A stretch of DNA of 64,000 nucleotides from an uncultured Eubacteriales bacterium. Its GTDB lineage: Bacteria; Bacillota; Clostridia; Oscillospirales; Oscillospiraceae. Positions within the stretch are counted from its first letter, which is position 1. Each line of letters starts with the position of its first letter. Below the pieces are notes generated by a model. That model was not told where the DNA came from, ran no database searches, and saw nothing but the letters and a program-made list of their open reading frames with translations. The DNA is taken from assembly GCA_900545815.1 (NCBI GenBank), contig URAM01000001.1, positions 1 to 64,000 on the forward strand, read 5' to 3'. Positions 32,649-41,756 of this stretch are shown in pieces. A program made the position numbers and the translations under genes.

Positions 32649-32843
32649 CTGTCAATCACCCTCCCTTGGGCCCAAACCAAGGGATTGACAGCAGTCCAGA
32701 TGATATGGACGCATCTGGCTGTACACGGATGCGCCCACATAGTGGATGGTAAAGCATTCGCATTTTTCCATGTGGTCCTGTACCCTTCGGGGTACAGGCC
32801 ATATGAAAGCACCTGACGGCACGTCAGATGTTCTCATATGGCC
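32649..32843. repeat. Hairpin-rich intergenic element between TasA-like genes
   Basis: No gene is seen between 32535 and 32917. It contains CTGTCAAT / ATTGACAG with inner CCCTTGG / CCAAGGG (32649-32691), a 9-bp stem CCTGTACCC / GGGTACAGG closed by a UUCG tetraloop (32777-32798), and GGCCATATGA / TCATATGGCC enclosing CTGAC / GTCAG (32797-32843). None has a T run. Possible mRNA stabilising or processing element, or a REP-like cassette. Confidence 0.65.
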
Positions 32844-32917
32844 TGGAAGGTCATGGAACGCTATCAATCCCGCAGAAACGGAGAATGGAACAGATCATTT
32901 GAGAGGAGCAAGGATCC

Positions 32918-33472
32918 ATGAAGCGAAAAGTTTTGATTCTGTCGGCCTTGGCCATGTTGGTCGCCCTATGCGCCGCCGGAACCCTTGCGTACTTTACCGC
33001 AGAAGGTAGGGCGCATAACGTCATCACCACCGGCGGCGTAGGCATCGCCGTGCAGGAGTGGGCGGACGAGGACAAGACGCAGCCCTTTGAGGACGTGACC
33101 AGCATCATGCCCGGCATGACCGTCACGAAAATTGCGGAGATCCAGAACACTGGTTCCTCCGATGCCTGGGTACGGGTGAAGCTCACCAAGAGCATCCAGC
33201 TCAAGGGGGACGGCACGCCGGACACCAGCTTGGTGGGGTTGGATTGCAACACCACCGATTGGATCATGGGCGACGACGGCTACTGCTATTACAGCAGACC
33301 TCTCAAGCCCGGCCAGGTCACGGAACCGGTGTTCACCAAAGTGACCTTCAACGCCGCCATGGGCAATGAATACCAGAACGCAACGGCCACGGTTGACGTG
33401 GCGGCCCAGGCCGTACAGACCGCCAACAATGGCAGCACTGTCACAGACGCCCAGGGTTGGCCCAACGCATAA
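32918..33472 (+). CDS. TasA/camelysin-like secreted subunit 4
   Basis: A protein of 184 residues with the signal form AAGTLAYFTAEGRAHNVITTGGVGIAVQEW; the TNTFT core is changed to NVITT but the rest fits the SipW class. The mature domain includes VTKIAEIQNTGSSDAWVRVKL, typical of camelysin-like sandwiches, and ends with a short tail after VAAQAVQ. GAGAGGAG precedes ATG 32918. It lies 12 bases before the VWA gene, so the two are surely co-transcribed; as the smallest member and nearest to the adhesin it could be an adaptor or tip subunit. That placement is a guess. Confidence 0.84.
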   Translation: MKRKVLILSALAMLVALCAAGTLAYFTAEGRAHNVITTGGVGIAVQEWADEDKTQPFEDVTSIMPGMTVTKIAEIQNTGSSDAWVRVKLTKSIQLKGDGTPDTSLVGLDCNTTDWIMGDDGYCYYSRPLKPGQVTEPVFTKVTFNAAMGNEYQNATATVDVAAQAVQTANNGSTVTDAQGWPNA

Positions 33473-33484
33473 GGAGGCGGAGCG

Positions 33485-36400
33485 ATGAAGATGAAAAAAG
33501 TGTGGGCGCTGCTGGTCAGCTTGCTGCTGGTCGCCAGCATGGCGCTGCCTGTTGCGCTGGCTGTCTCGGATGACCAGGGGGCGAGCGCTGCTGCTGTTTC
33601 CAGCGAAGAAGGAACCCCTCCGGCGGAAGAACAGGTAGAACAGAAAGAGGCCGACCCGAAACCGGATGCAGAACCGGAACAGGACGACCAAGAGTCGGAC
33701 AGCCAAGAACAGGACGGCAAGGAATCGGGCGAGAACCAGTGTACCTGCGGCGCCGCTGAGGGCGAAGCCCACGCAGCGGACTGCCCCCTGTATGAGAAGC
33801 CGGAAGCGGACAAGGCGGATGAGAATGCGGCACTGTACCAGAAATTCCTGGCCGCCAAGACCATGGAGGAGGCCAACGCCCTCTACAACGGCCTGTCCAA
33901 GGAGGAAGTGACCGCCTTCCGCACCTGGCTGGAAGAAAACAACAAGCTGACCGCCCTGGAGCAGCACCTCAGTGCCATCACTCCGGAAGGGGAGCCGGTG
34001 ACCATGCCCATCGTCAGCTTCACCAAGGTCGGCCCCCTGCTGGCCGCACCGGCACGGAGAGCACGGATGATGCGTGCTGCCGCTGACCAGGACGACACCG
34101 GCATCGTGCTCAACAAGAGCGCCAAGTCCCTGGGCAATGACAACTACCAGATCACCCTGGAAGCATACGCCACCGGCGCCACTACCGTGACCACTTCCGC
34201 AAATCCTGCGGATATTGTCCTGGTGCTGGACGTGTCGGGGTCGATGGATGACCCGATGAATTGCAAGAACGTAGACAGTTCTAAACTCAACAAGGACAAC
34301 ACCTATTATATTTGGTTGAATGGCAATTGGCAAGAGGTAACGTGGAGCGTGAGTCGGAAATCTTGGGTCTACTACTACTACTACGAGTGGAAAGCAGTCA
34401 ATCCCCGCGAGCAACAGTTCTATAGCGGTGAAAAGAAGATTGCCGCACTGAAAACTGCCGTCAATGGCTTTATCAACAACGTTGCAAAGCAATCTCCCAC
34501 CAGCCAGATCGCCCTTGTCAAGTTTGCTGGCGATAAACCGAAAAACCCAAATCAGGTGGGCGATGACTTTTATTCGGAGGACGGGCATACCTATAATTAT
34601 ACACAGATCGTCAAAAAACTGACCCTGGCCAGTAGCAGTGAAGAACTGAAAAGTGCGGTGAGTAAACTAGAGGCTGGCGGTGCAACCTCCGCGGATTATG
34701 GTATGCAGCACGCCCAGACCATCATCAACAACGCTGCCAAAGACGACAAGAAAAAGGTCGTCATCATGTTCACCGATGGCGAGCCCAACCATGGCAGCGG
34801 CTTTGTCGACAGCGTTGCCATCAAAACCATCAGCGCTAGCAAGGCCATGAAGGACGCAGATGCCACCGTCTACACCATCGGTGTGTTCAGCGGCGCCAAC
34901 GGCGCTCCCGTGAACGACCTGAACAGTCTGACCAAGACCAACAAGTACATGCACCTGGTGTCCTCCAACTACAAGAACGCCGAGGGCTTGTACAGACCCG
35001 GCAAAGCCACCTATCCTGAAGGCGGCAAGAGCTACTTCCTCTCCGCAGGCAGTGCGGACGAGCTGAGCAGCATCTTCCAGCAGATCAGCCAGGAAGTGGG
35101 CGGCAGCACCAGCAACTTGGATGCGAGCGCAACCATCAAAGACATCGTGACGCCCTACTTTGATATGCCCGCCGATGCCACGAAAGTGAAGGTCTACACC
35201 GCCGATTCGGACGGCAGCACGGACAGTTGGAAGAATCAAATGGACTTTCAAGGCAACGTGTCTATCCAAGGCAACACCGTCTCCGTCTCCGGCTTCTCCT
35301 ACAGGGACTACTGGTGCGGCAACCACACGGAAAACGGCCAGACAACCTTCCACAACGGCAAGAAGCTCATCATCCAGTTCAACGTTACCGCAAAGGACGG
35401 CTTCCTGGGCGGCAACGATGTCCCCACCAACATGGACACCTCCGGCATCTACGACAAGGACGGCAAGGAGGTCAAGCCTTTTGATGTTCCCACCGTCAAC
35501 GTCCCCATCAAAGAGGTCAAGGTCACCGCTGAGGATAAAAACGTCTACCTGCTGGGAGGTGTGACCACCGACCAGCTGAAAACAGGCGCCGCCGTCAAGT
35601 GCGGCGATGTGGAATTGATGCTGGGCGAGGACAATTATGGCCTGCAAGCCTGGCAGTACGACTATGTGAAACTGAACACCGAAGTGAAGGACGCAAAGGG
35701 CAACGCTCTGACCGGCGATTACACCAACCTGACCGAAGACACCACTTATACCGTCAGCGCAAAGGTGTCACCCACGAGTGCGGGCACGACCACACCGGAA
35801 AAGGGCGAGGCGGCTACCGAAAAATCTGGCACGGCAACAGGAACAATCAACGTATTTAAGCCGGAACTGACCTTTAAGGATTCCGAAGCCTACTACGGTG
35901 CTGAGGTGCCTGACCTCAAGGGCAATCTCACCAAGACCGAATGGAAGCATAATGATACAGTGGATACGGCGGCAGCTATGACCGGTGAAAAGCCTGAGTT
36001 GACGATCACCTGTACGCCGGATGCTGACAAGGTCAAAGACAACAAAATCAACACAAAGCAGGATGTCGGGGTTGATGTGACCGTGACACTCAACAACACA
36101 AGTGTAACCGATAAGACAACTTTCCAGCATACGAATTGCACAGGTCAAACCTGTACACTCCCAGAGGGCAAGAAGTTCCTCATCCACATCAAGACCTGCA
36201 AGCTGACCATCAGCAAGGAGGGCGGCGCAACGGATGAACCCTATGTGTTCAACATCCTCAAGGACGGCAAGGAGTACTCCGAAGTGACCATCGTTGGCAA
36301 CGGCACCGAGACCCTCTATGAGCTGCCCGTGGGCACCTACACCATCCAAGAAGACACCGGCTGGAGCTGGCGGTTCACCCCCAAGTACGGCGCAAAGGTG

Positions 36401-36523
36401 ACCCTGAGTGCGGCACGGGACAAAGGGGAGATCACCTGCACCAACACGAAAGACGAGGACAAGTGGATAAATGGGTTCAGCGATGTGAAGAATAACATCT
36501 TCAAAAAAGTAGCAACGAACTGA
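33485..36523 (+). CDS. Large secreted von Willebrand A adhesin
   Basis: A protein of 1012 residues. Standard signal peptide (about 1-26, ending VALA), then an acidic low-complexity stretch (about 30-90). A VWA domain (about 240-540) has an intact MIDAS: DVSGSMDD, GGATSADYG for the Thr and FTDGEPN. An insertion with five Tyr in a row follows the first MIDAS motif. Then come beta-sandwich repeats and a C-terminal SpaA/CnaB-like domain (KLTISKEGGATDEPYVFNI, YELPVGTYTIQEDT). There is no LPxTG-like signal; the end (DKWINGFSDVKNNIF) is charged. It probably rides on the TasA-like fibre as a tip or host-binding adhesin. Ligand unknown. Confidence 0.88.
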   Translation: MKMKKVWALLVSLLLVASMALPVALAVSDDQGASAAAVSSEEGTPPAEEQVEQKEADPKPDAEPEQDDQESDSQEQDGKESGENQCTCGAAEGEAHAADCPLYEKPEADKADENAALYQKFLAAKTMEEANALYNGLSKEEVTAFRTWLEENNKLTALEQHLSAITPEGEPVTMPIVSFTKVGPLLAAPARRARMMRAAADQDDTGIVLNKSAKSLGNDNYQITLEAYATGATTVTTSANPADIVLVLDVSGSMDDPMNCKNVDSSKLNKDNTYYIWLNGNWQEVTWSVSRKSWVYYYYYEWKAVNPREQQFYSGEKKIAALKTAVNGFINNVAKQSPTSQIALVKFAGDKPKNPNQVGDDFYSEDGHTYNYTQIVKKLTLASSSEELKSAVSKLEAGGATSADYGMQHAQTIINNAAKDDKKKVVIMFTDGEPNHGSGFVDSVAIKTISASKAMKDADATVYTIGVFSGANGAPVNDLNSLTKTNKYMHLVSSNYKNAEGLYRPGKATYPEGGKSYFLSAGSADELSSIFQQISQEVGGSTSNLDASATIKDIVTPYFDMPADATKVKVYTADSDGSTDSWKNQMDFQGNVSIQGNTVSVSGFSYRDYWCGNHTENGQTTFHNGKKLIIQFNVTAKDGFLGGNDVPTNMDTSGIYDKDGKEVKPFDVPTVNVPIKEVKVTAEDKNVYLLGGVTTDQLKTGAAVKCGDVELMLGEDNYGLQAWQYDYVKLNTEVKDAKGNALTGDYTNLTEDTTYTVSAKVSPTSAGTTTPEKGEAATEKSGTATGTINVFKPELTFKDSEAYYGAEVPDLKGNLTKTEWKHNDTVDTAAAMTGEKPELTITCTPDADKVKDNKINTKQDVGVDVTVTLNNTSVTDKTTFQHTNCTGQTCTLPEGKKFLIHIKTCKLTISKEGGATDEPYVFNILKDGKEYSEVTIVGNGTETLYELPVGTYTIQEDTGWSWRFTPKYGAKVTLSAARDKGEITCTNTKDEDKWINGFSDVKNNIFKKVATN

Positions 36524-36539
36524 GAAAGGAGGAGTGACA

Positions 36540-37139
36540 ATGCGTAAAGAAAAAGTGAAACCCGCACGGCTCGTCAGCAAACCCCATAAGGGGAGGGGAC
36601 GGCTGGCGATGATGGTTCTCTCTGTAGTGCTCCTCCTGGGCGTGGCCATCGGCGGCACCATCGCCTGGCTGAGCACCAAGACAACACCAGTCACCAACAC
36701 CTTCACACCGGCTGAGGTGACTTGTAAGGTAGAGGAAGATTTCAATGAGGATACCGGCGTAAAGACCAACGTCAACGTGACCAACACCGGCAACATTGCC
36801 GTTTACATCCGCGTCAAGCTGGTGACCTACCGCACCAATGACACCGGTCAGCACATCGGCGGCAAGGCAGAGCTGCCCAAGTTCAACCTGGGTAAAAATT
36901 GGGTGGAATACGGCGAGTACTACTATTACACTCTGCCCGTGGAACCGAACGCACAGCCTCACACCAACCTGGCAGACAGCATGACCCTGGAGAAGTCCTA
37001 CAAGGATGAGGACGCCGACGGCGGCAAGCAGGCGCTTGACGTCATGGCGGAAGCCATCCAGAGCGCACCGGAGAAGGCAGTCGCTGATGCCTGGGGCGTG
37101 AAAATTGCCCCGGGCAGCGTGACCGTTGCTGGCAACTAA
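36540..37139 (+). CDS. TasA/camelysin-like secreted subunit 5
   Basis: A protein of 199 residues with an unusually long basic N-terminus (about 22 residues) before the hydrophobic segment and the SipW-type motif GGTIAWLSTKTTPVTNTFTPA. The mature domain has VNVTNTGNIAVYIRVKLVTY and ends in QSAPEKAVADAWGVKIA. ATG 36540 follows AAAGGAGG; the GTG at 36534 is too near that site. It sits between the VWA adhesin and the sortase substrate, with gaps of 16 and 12 bases, so it is part of the same operon. Same W-subgroup as subunit 2. Probably a fibre subunit or anchor. Confidence 0.85.
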   Translation: MRKEKVKPARLVSKPHKGRGRLAMMVLSVVLLLGVAIGGTIAWLSTKTTPVTNTFTPAEVTCKVEEDFNEDTGVKTNVNVTNTGNIAVYIRVKLVTYRTNDTGQHIGGKAELPKFNLGKNWVEYGEYYYYTLPVEPNAQPHTNLADSMTLEKSYKDEDADGGKQALDVMAEAIQSAPEKAVADAWGVKIAPGSVTVAGN

Positions 37140-37151
37140 GGAGGTGGAGAG

Positions 37152-38387
37152 ATGAAACGAACTTGTAAAACAATCTTCTCACTGGTTCTGACCCTGCTCC
37201 TGACCGTGAGTCTGGCCACCTCGGCCTTTGCCACCTCCTCCATCACCTTCAAGGGCTTCTCCGCTGGTTTCGACTTCCAGCCTGGCAGCGAGTACACGGA
37301 GAGCGACCTCTTTGATGGCTTCAAGAACGTCATGCCCGGTGACACCGTTACCGATACCATCACCTTCACCAACGATGCCGCCGACTGCGACTTCGTCAAC
37401 TTCTATATGAGAGCGGAGACCCATGACGAGACAGGCAATCCCCTCAGCGGGAAGGTGGCAGAGCGGGAAACCGTGGCTACCATGACCGAGTTCCTCTCCA
37501 AGCTGTCCATGAAGGTCTGGAACGGCACCGAGCTGATCTACGATGCTTCCCCCGACCAGTTGGACGGCCTCCAGAATAACACCCTCCTGGGCACCTTCCG
37601 CACCGGCGACACCACCACCCTGAAAGTGGAGCTGACCGTTCCCGCTGCGCTGGATAACCGGTTCGCCAATCGGGTGGGCGAGGTGGATTGGATCTTCCAT
37701 GTGGAAGCCTACAACGAGAGCCAGCTCTCCGTCCGCAAGGTCTGGTCGGACGGCAACGCCAACCACGAAGGGGAGAGCATTACCGTCAACCTGCTCAAAG
37801 ATGGGGAAGTGGAAGCATCCCAGGAGCTGAACGCCGAGAACGGCTGGGCGTATACCTTCGACCGACTGGTGGAAGGCTACACCTGGACGGTGCAGGAGGC
37901 GGACGTGCCTGAGGACTACAAGGTCAGCTATGACACCGTAGGCACCACGACCACCATCACCAACACGAAAAAGGAAGAACCGGCTCCCGAACCCAAACCG
38001 GAGCCGGAGGAACCGGTAGACCTGACTGTCTGCAAGCAGTGGAGCGGCGACAGCTCCAAAGAGCGTCCCGATTGCGTCACCGTGACCCTCTACAACGGCA
38101 AGACCGCCTATGAGACGGTGCGCCTGAGCGCCAAGAATGGTTGGAGCCATTCCTGGGAGGAGCTAGACGGGAAGGGCAACTGGCAGGTGGTGGAGAGCAA
38201 CATCCCCAAGGGGTATGTGCCCTCCTACCAGGTCAAGGGCGACGTGGTGACCATCACCAATACCAGAACCCTCATCCAGACCGGTCAGCTCAACTGGCCC
38301 ATCTGGGTTCTGGGCGGCGCTGGTGTCATCCTGGTGGTGCTGGGCGTGGTCATCCTGACCAAGAGAAAGAAGCAAAACGATGCCTAA
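37152..38387 (+). CDS. CnaB-repeat surface protein with LIQTG sorting signal
   Basis: A wall-anchored protein of 411 residues. Signal peptide about 1-26 (ATSAFA). The N-terminal domain (about 28-195) is a TasA/camelysin-like sandwich with MPGDTVTDTITFTND. Two CnaB domains follow (about 196-275 and 293-372), each with the pattern VxKxW...R..VTVxLx and GYTWTV/GNWQVVE. A proline-rich linker joins them. The C-terminus is a sorting signal: LIQTG, then a hydrophobic helix and KRKKQ. The sortase gene overlaps its end by 8 bases and is the clear cognate enzyme. It probably ties the fibre base to the cell wall. CnaB domains often hold intramolecular isopeptide bonds. Confidence 0.9.
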   Translation: MKRTCKTIFSLVLTLLLTVSLATSAFATSSITFKGFSAGFDFQPGSEYTESDLFDGFKNVMPGDTVTDTITFTNDAADCDFVNFYMRAETHDETGNPLSGKVAERETVATMTEFLSKLSMKVWNGTELIYDASPDQLDGLQNNTLLGTFRTGDTTTLKVELTVPAALDNRFANRVGEVDWIFHVEAYNESQLSVRKVWSDGNANHEGESITVNLLKDGEVEASQELNAENGWAYTFDRLVEGYTWTVQEADVPEDYKVSYDTVGTTTTITNTKKEEPAPEPKPEPEEPVDLTVCKQWSGDSSKERPDCVTVTLYNGKTAYETVRLSAKNGWSHSWEELDGKGNWQVVESNIPKGYVPSYQVKGDVVTITNTRTLIQTGQLNWPIWVLGGAGVILVVLGVVILTKRKKQNDA

Positions 38388-38949
38388 AAAGCTAGGCATT
38401 GCCATCGTAACCGTAGGAGCAGTGCTGATTACATCAGCACTGCTTCTGCTCCTCTACAACCGGTACCAGGACGCCCAAGCCGGTCGGGAGGCGGCGGCGC
38501 TGCTGGCCAAGGTGCAGGCAGCGCTGGATGCCCATCGGGGTGACTTGGATCCAGAACTGCCAGTGGTGGAGCTGGACGGCTATGAGTATGTGGGCTATGT
38601 GGAGATCCCCGCCCTAGAGGTGGAGCTGCCCGTCCTGGCGGATTGGGACTACGACCGCCTCAAGATCGCTCCCTGCCGCCAGTTTGGTTCCTCCCGCACC
38701 GATGACCTGGTCATCGCTGCCCACAACTACCAGACCCATTTCGGGCGCTTGAAGGAGCTGAAAGAAGGGGACACCGTCCGTTTCACTGACATGGAGGGGA
38801 TCGTGAATACCTATGCTGTGTCCAAATGCGTGACCTTGCAGCCCACCGAGGTGGATGCGGTGCAGAATAGTGGCTACGACCTGGTGCTCTACACCTGCAC
38901 CTTAGGTGGCCGCACCCGTGTGACGGTATTCTGTGACCGAGTGGAATAG
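38380..38949 (+). CDS. Sortase, class D-like, of the fibre locus
   Basis: A short sortase of 189 residues. N-terminal anchor (about 7-27); the fold starts near GYVEIPALEVELPVL. VIAAHNYQTHFGRL has the catalytic His, VLYTCTLGGRTRVTVFC the catalytic Cys and Arg. Small size and the TCT motif fit class D rather than class B. It overlaps the CnaB substrate gene by 8 bases and ends the operon at a terminator. Its expected target motif is the LIQTG of that substrate. It differs clearly from the class B sortase at 21990. Confidence 0.9.
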   Translation: MPKKLGIAIVTVGAVLITSALLLLLYNRYQDAQAGREAAALLAKVQAALDAHRGDLDPELPVVELDGYEYVGYVEIPALEVELPVLADWDYDRLKIAPCRQFGSSRTDDLVIAAHNYQTHFGRLKELKEGDTVRFTDMEGIVNTYAVSKCVTLQPTEVDAVQNSGYDLVLYTCTLGGRTRVTVFCDRVE

Positions 38950-38956
38950 CAGACAC

Positions 38957-38987
38957 AAAAGACGCTGCGCCAGGCAGCGTCTTTTTG
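38957..38987 (+). terminator. Terminator of the fibre operon
   Basis: AAAAGACGCTGC, 5-base loop, GCAGCGTCTTTTT. Confidence 0.9.
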
Positions 38988-39005
38988 CGCTCTACGCAGC
39001 GTAGG

Positions 39006-39034
39006 TTGCGGCCGCCGTCCAGGTCTGGTATCCT
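39006..39034 (+). promoter_or_regulatory. Promoter of the HTH/desulfoferrodoxin-like gene
   Basis: TTGCGG, 17-base spacer, TATCCT, 30 bases before the start codon. Confidence 0.6.
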
Positions 39035-39063
39035 GAGGGCAGAAACCAAAAGGAGGGATTCCT

Positions 39064-39660
39064 ATGACCCAATATGTCACCGGCGCCGCCATCCGGACGC
39101 TGCGGGAGAAGAAGCACTACACCCAAAAGCAGCTGGCTGACCGGCTCTGTGTCAGCGATAAGACCGTGTCCAAGTGGGAGAACGGCCGAGGTTTTCCGGA
39201 CATCGCCCTGCTGGAGCCGCTGGCGCAGCACCTGGGCGTGTCCGTGGCGGAGCTGCTCTCCGGCCAGTGCGTCACCAACCACAATCGGGCGGGGAATATG
39301 CTGCGCACCAAGTTCTATGTCTGCCCCCTATGCGGCAACGTCATCCACGCCACCGGCACAGGTGTGTTCAGCTGCTGCGGCATCACCCTGCCGCCCTTGG
39401 AGGTGGAGGAGCCGGAGACGGGACATGAGATGAAGGTGGAGTGCATCGACCAAGACTATTATGTGACCCTGGATCACCCTATGACCAAGAGCCACTACCT
39501 CTCCTTCCTGGCCTACATCACCTCCGATTGGGTGCAGCTGCGCAAGCTGTATCCGGAGCAGGAGGCGGCCGGCCGATTCACTCGGGGCGGGGTGGGGCGC
39601 ATCTACGCCTATTGCAACCAGCACGGCCTGTTCCAGGTGAAGCCGCCCAGATACCGGTGA
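39064..39660 (+). CDS. HTH regulator fused to a desulfoferrodoxin/superoxide-reductase-like domain
   Basis: A protein of 198 residues. Residues 1-65 are an XRE-type helix-turn-helix (TQKQLADRLCVSDKTVSKWENG). Residues about 85-105 have CPLCGNVI and SCCG, like the rubredoxin-type iron site of desulfoferrodoxin. The last 90 residues match the superoxide reductase fold: LDHPMTKSHYLSF gives two His ligands and YAYCNQHGLF the Cys and His ligands of the active iron. This suggests a redox- or superoxide-sensing transcription factor. Its regulon is not visible; the flavin oxidoreductase 80 bases downstream is a candidate. AAAGGAGG precedes ATG. Whether the catalytic first His (usually in a G-x-x-H) is kept is unclear. 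Confidence 0.83.
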   Translation: MTQYVTGAAIRTLREKKHYTQKQLADRLCVSDKTVSKWENGRGFPDIALLEPLAQHLGVSVAELLSGQCVTNHNRAGNMLRTKFYVCPLCGNVIHATGTGVFSCCGITLPPLEVEEPETGHEMKVECIDQDYYVTLDHPMTKSHYLSFLAYITSDWVQLRKLYPEQEAAGRFTRGGVGRIYAYCNQHGLFQVKPPRYR

Positions 39661-39740
39661 GGGAGGTTGACAAACTGCCCAAATTCCGGCACAATGAGAG
39701 AAAAAACAGACCATTCCAGTGCAGGAGAGAGGGATTTGAT

Positions 39741-41756
39741 ATGAGATTACAGCGTTTGTTCCAACCCTTCCAGATCAACCAGATGACCGTAAAAAACCGC
39801 CTGGCCATGACCGCTATGCACCTGCTCTACACCGAGGACGGCAGCGTGAACCAGCGGACGAAGGACTTCTACCTAGCCCGTGCCAAAGGCGGCGTGGGCA
39901 TGATCATCGCCGGCGGTACAGCCGCCGACCCCTACATTGGCTACTCCCATATGCTCCGGATGGACGACGACCGATTCATCCCCGGCTGGCGGGAGCTGGC
40001 GGACGCCGTCCACGCCTATGACTGCAAGCTCTGCGTCCAGTTCCTCACCCCCGGCCGCTACGGCCGGAAGGAATTTGTAGAGGGGGACGACAACCTCCTC
40101 TCCGCCTCCGATGTCTACGCTCGGATGACCGGTACCACCCCTCGTCCCATGACCCTGGAGGACATCAAGCTGGTGCAGCAGCGCTACGCTGCTGCCGCTC
40201 TCCGCTGCAAACAGGCCGGAATGGACGGTGTGGAGATCACCGCCGGTTCCGGCTACCTCATCTGCCAATTCCTCTCTCCGGTGACCAACCTGCGGACGGA
40301 CGAGTACGGCGGCAGCTTTGAAAACCGCTGTCGCTTCGGCGTGGAGCTGGTGCAGGCGGTGCGGGATGCCGTAGGGTCGGATTATCCGGTGATGGTGCGG
40401 GTGGCTGGCAACGACTTTGTCAAGGGCGGCTGCACCAACGAGGACTGCGTGGTCTTCTGTAAGAAGCTGGAACAGGTGGGGGTAGACCTGCTGGACGTCA
40501 CCGGTGGGTGGCACGAAACCGTCATCCCCCAGCTCCCCGGCGAAGTCCCTCGTGGCGGCTTTGTATACCTAGCCCAGGCGGTGAAGGACGCCGTGTCTAT
40601 CCCCGTCCTGTCCGCCAACCGCCACAACGACCCAGTGGAAGCGGAGACGGTTTTGGCGCTGGAGCAGTGCGACATGGTAGGGGTCTGCCGCACCCTGGTA
40701 GCCGATCCGGATTGGCCCAATAAGGCTGCCGCCGGTGCATTGGATGAAATCCGCCGTTGTGTGGCCTGCAACCAGGGATGCCTGGCTCATGTGTTCAACA
40801 ATGAACCTTTGGAGTGCCTGCTGAACAGCTTCGCCGGACGGGAAGGGCAGGAGGACACCACGCCGGCTCCCCAGCCCAAACGCCTGCTGGTGCTGGGCGG
40901 CGGCGCCGCTGGGTGCCAGTTTGCCTACCGTGCCGCCATGCGTGGCCACGCTGTCACCCTGTGGGAGAAAACCGACCACCTTGGCGGCCAGCTGGAGTTG
41001 GTGGCAGCGCCTCCCGGCAAGAAAGAGTTCGGCAACCTGCCCCTGTTCTACCAGACCATGCTGAACAAATACGGCGTCCAGGTGGAGCTGAACCATGAAG
41101 CCACCGTGGCAGACATCCAGTCCGCCAGCTTCGATGCCGTTATCGTGGCCACCGGCTCCACCCCCAAGCAGTGGGACGTGGCCAGTGACATCCCCGTGTA
41201 CCAGGCGGCGGACATTTTGGCCAAGAAGGTCATCGCAGGCCGCAACGTAGTCGTCATCGGCGGTGGCACCGTAGGCTGTGAGACTGCGGCCTACCTGGCC
41301 GAGGAAGGCTCCCTGTCGCCGGAAAAGCTGTTCTTTATGATGACCCAGCGGGCAGAGTCCCAGGAGAAGATTGACCACCTTCTGAACACCTCCCGCCGGA
41401 ACGTGACCCTGGTGGCACGGAACAAGATCGCCGCTGACTTTGACTTCGGCTGTGCCTGGCCCCTGCTGAAAAATTTGCGCCGTTTGGGCGTCACCCAGTA
41501 CGCCAAGGCTAAGGTGCTGGAGGTCAAGGACGGGGCAGTGGTGGTGTCTGTCCACGACAAAAAGACGGACACCGACACCATCCACCACATCCCTTGTGAC
41601 ACCATCGTCACCGCGGTAGGCTCTGCGCCCAACGATAACCTGTACCAGGCGCTGAAAAAGGGGGGTGTGCCCGTGTACCAGATCGGAGACGCGGAGCGCG
41701 TGGGGAAGCTGACCGGCGCCATTCGGGCGGCGGATGATCTGGCGATGCGGATTTGA
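39741..41756 (+). CDS. NADH:flavin oxidoreductase / 2,4-dienoyl-CoA reductase-like enzyme
   Basis: A protein of 671 residues with three parts. Residues about 1-340 are an FMN-binding TIM barrel of the old yellow enzyme family (PFQINQMTVKNRLAM, AGGTAADP, EITAGSGYLICQFLSP). Next is a 4Fe-4S site (CVACNQGCLAHVF then Cys about 12 further on). The C-terminal half binds FAD and NAD(P)H, with LVLGGGAAGCQFA and VVIGGGTVGCETA. This build matches bacterial 2,4-dienoyl-CoA reductase and bile-acid or trimethylamine-type oxidoreductases of gut Clostridia, so the substrate is open. ATG 39741 has AGGAGAG upstream; the open frame back to 39441 overlaps the previous gene and is rejected. Confidence 0.9.
   Translation: MRLQRLFQPFQINQMTVKNRLAMTAMHLLYTEDGSVNQRTKDFYLARAKGGVGMIIAGGTAADPYIGYSHMLRMDDDRFIPGWRELADAVHAYDCKLCVQFLTPGRYGRKEFVEGDDNLLSASDVYARMTGTTPRPMTLEDIKLVQQRYAAAALRCKQAGMDGVEITAGSGYLICQFLSPVTNLRTDEYGGSFENRCRFGVELVQAVRDAVGSDYPVMVRVAGNDFVKGGCTNEDCVVFCKKLEQVGVDLLDVTGGWHETVIPQLPGEVPRGGFVYLAQAVKDAVSIPVLSANRHNDPVEAETVLALEQCDMVGVCRTLVADPDWPNKAAAGALDEIRRCVACNQGCLAHVFNNEPLECLLNSFAGREGQEDTTPAPQPKRLLVLGGGAAGCQFAYRAAMRGHAVTLWEKTDHLGGQLELVAAPPGKKEFGNLPLFYQTMLNKYGVQVELNHEATVADIQSASFDAVIVATGSTPKQWDVASDIPVYQAADILAKKVIAGRNVVVIGGGTVGCETAAYLAEEGSLSPEKLFFMMTQRAESQEKIDHLLNTSRRNVTLVARNKIAADFDFGCAWPLLKNLRRLGVTQYAKAKVLEVKDGAVVVSVHDKKTDTDTIHHIPCDTIVTAVGSAPNDNLYQALKKGGVPVYQIGDAERVGKLTGAIRAADDLAMRI

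Noticed and set aside
33485..36523. VWA adhesin gene truncated because it lacks an LPxTG signal
   Set aside because: The charged ending after a SpaA-like domain looks complete and the next gene follows with a good ribosome binding site; such endings occur in TasA-linked VWA proteins.
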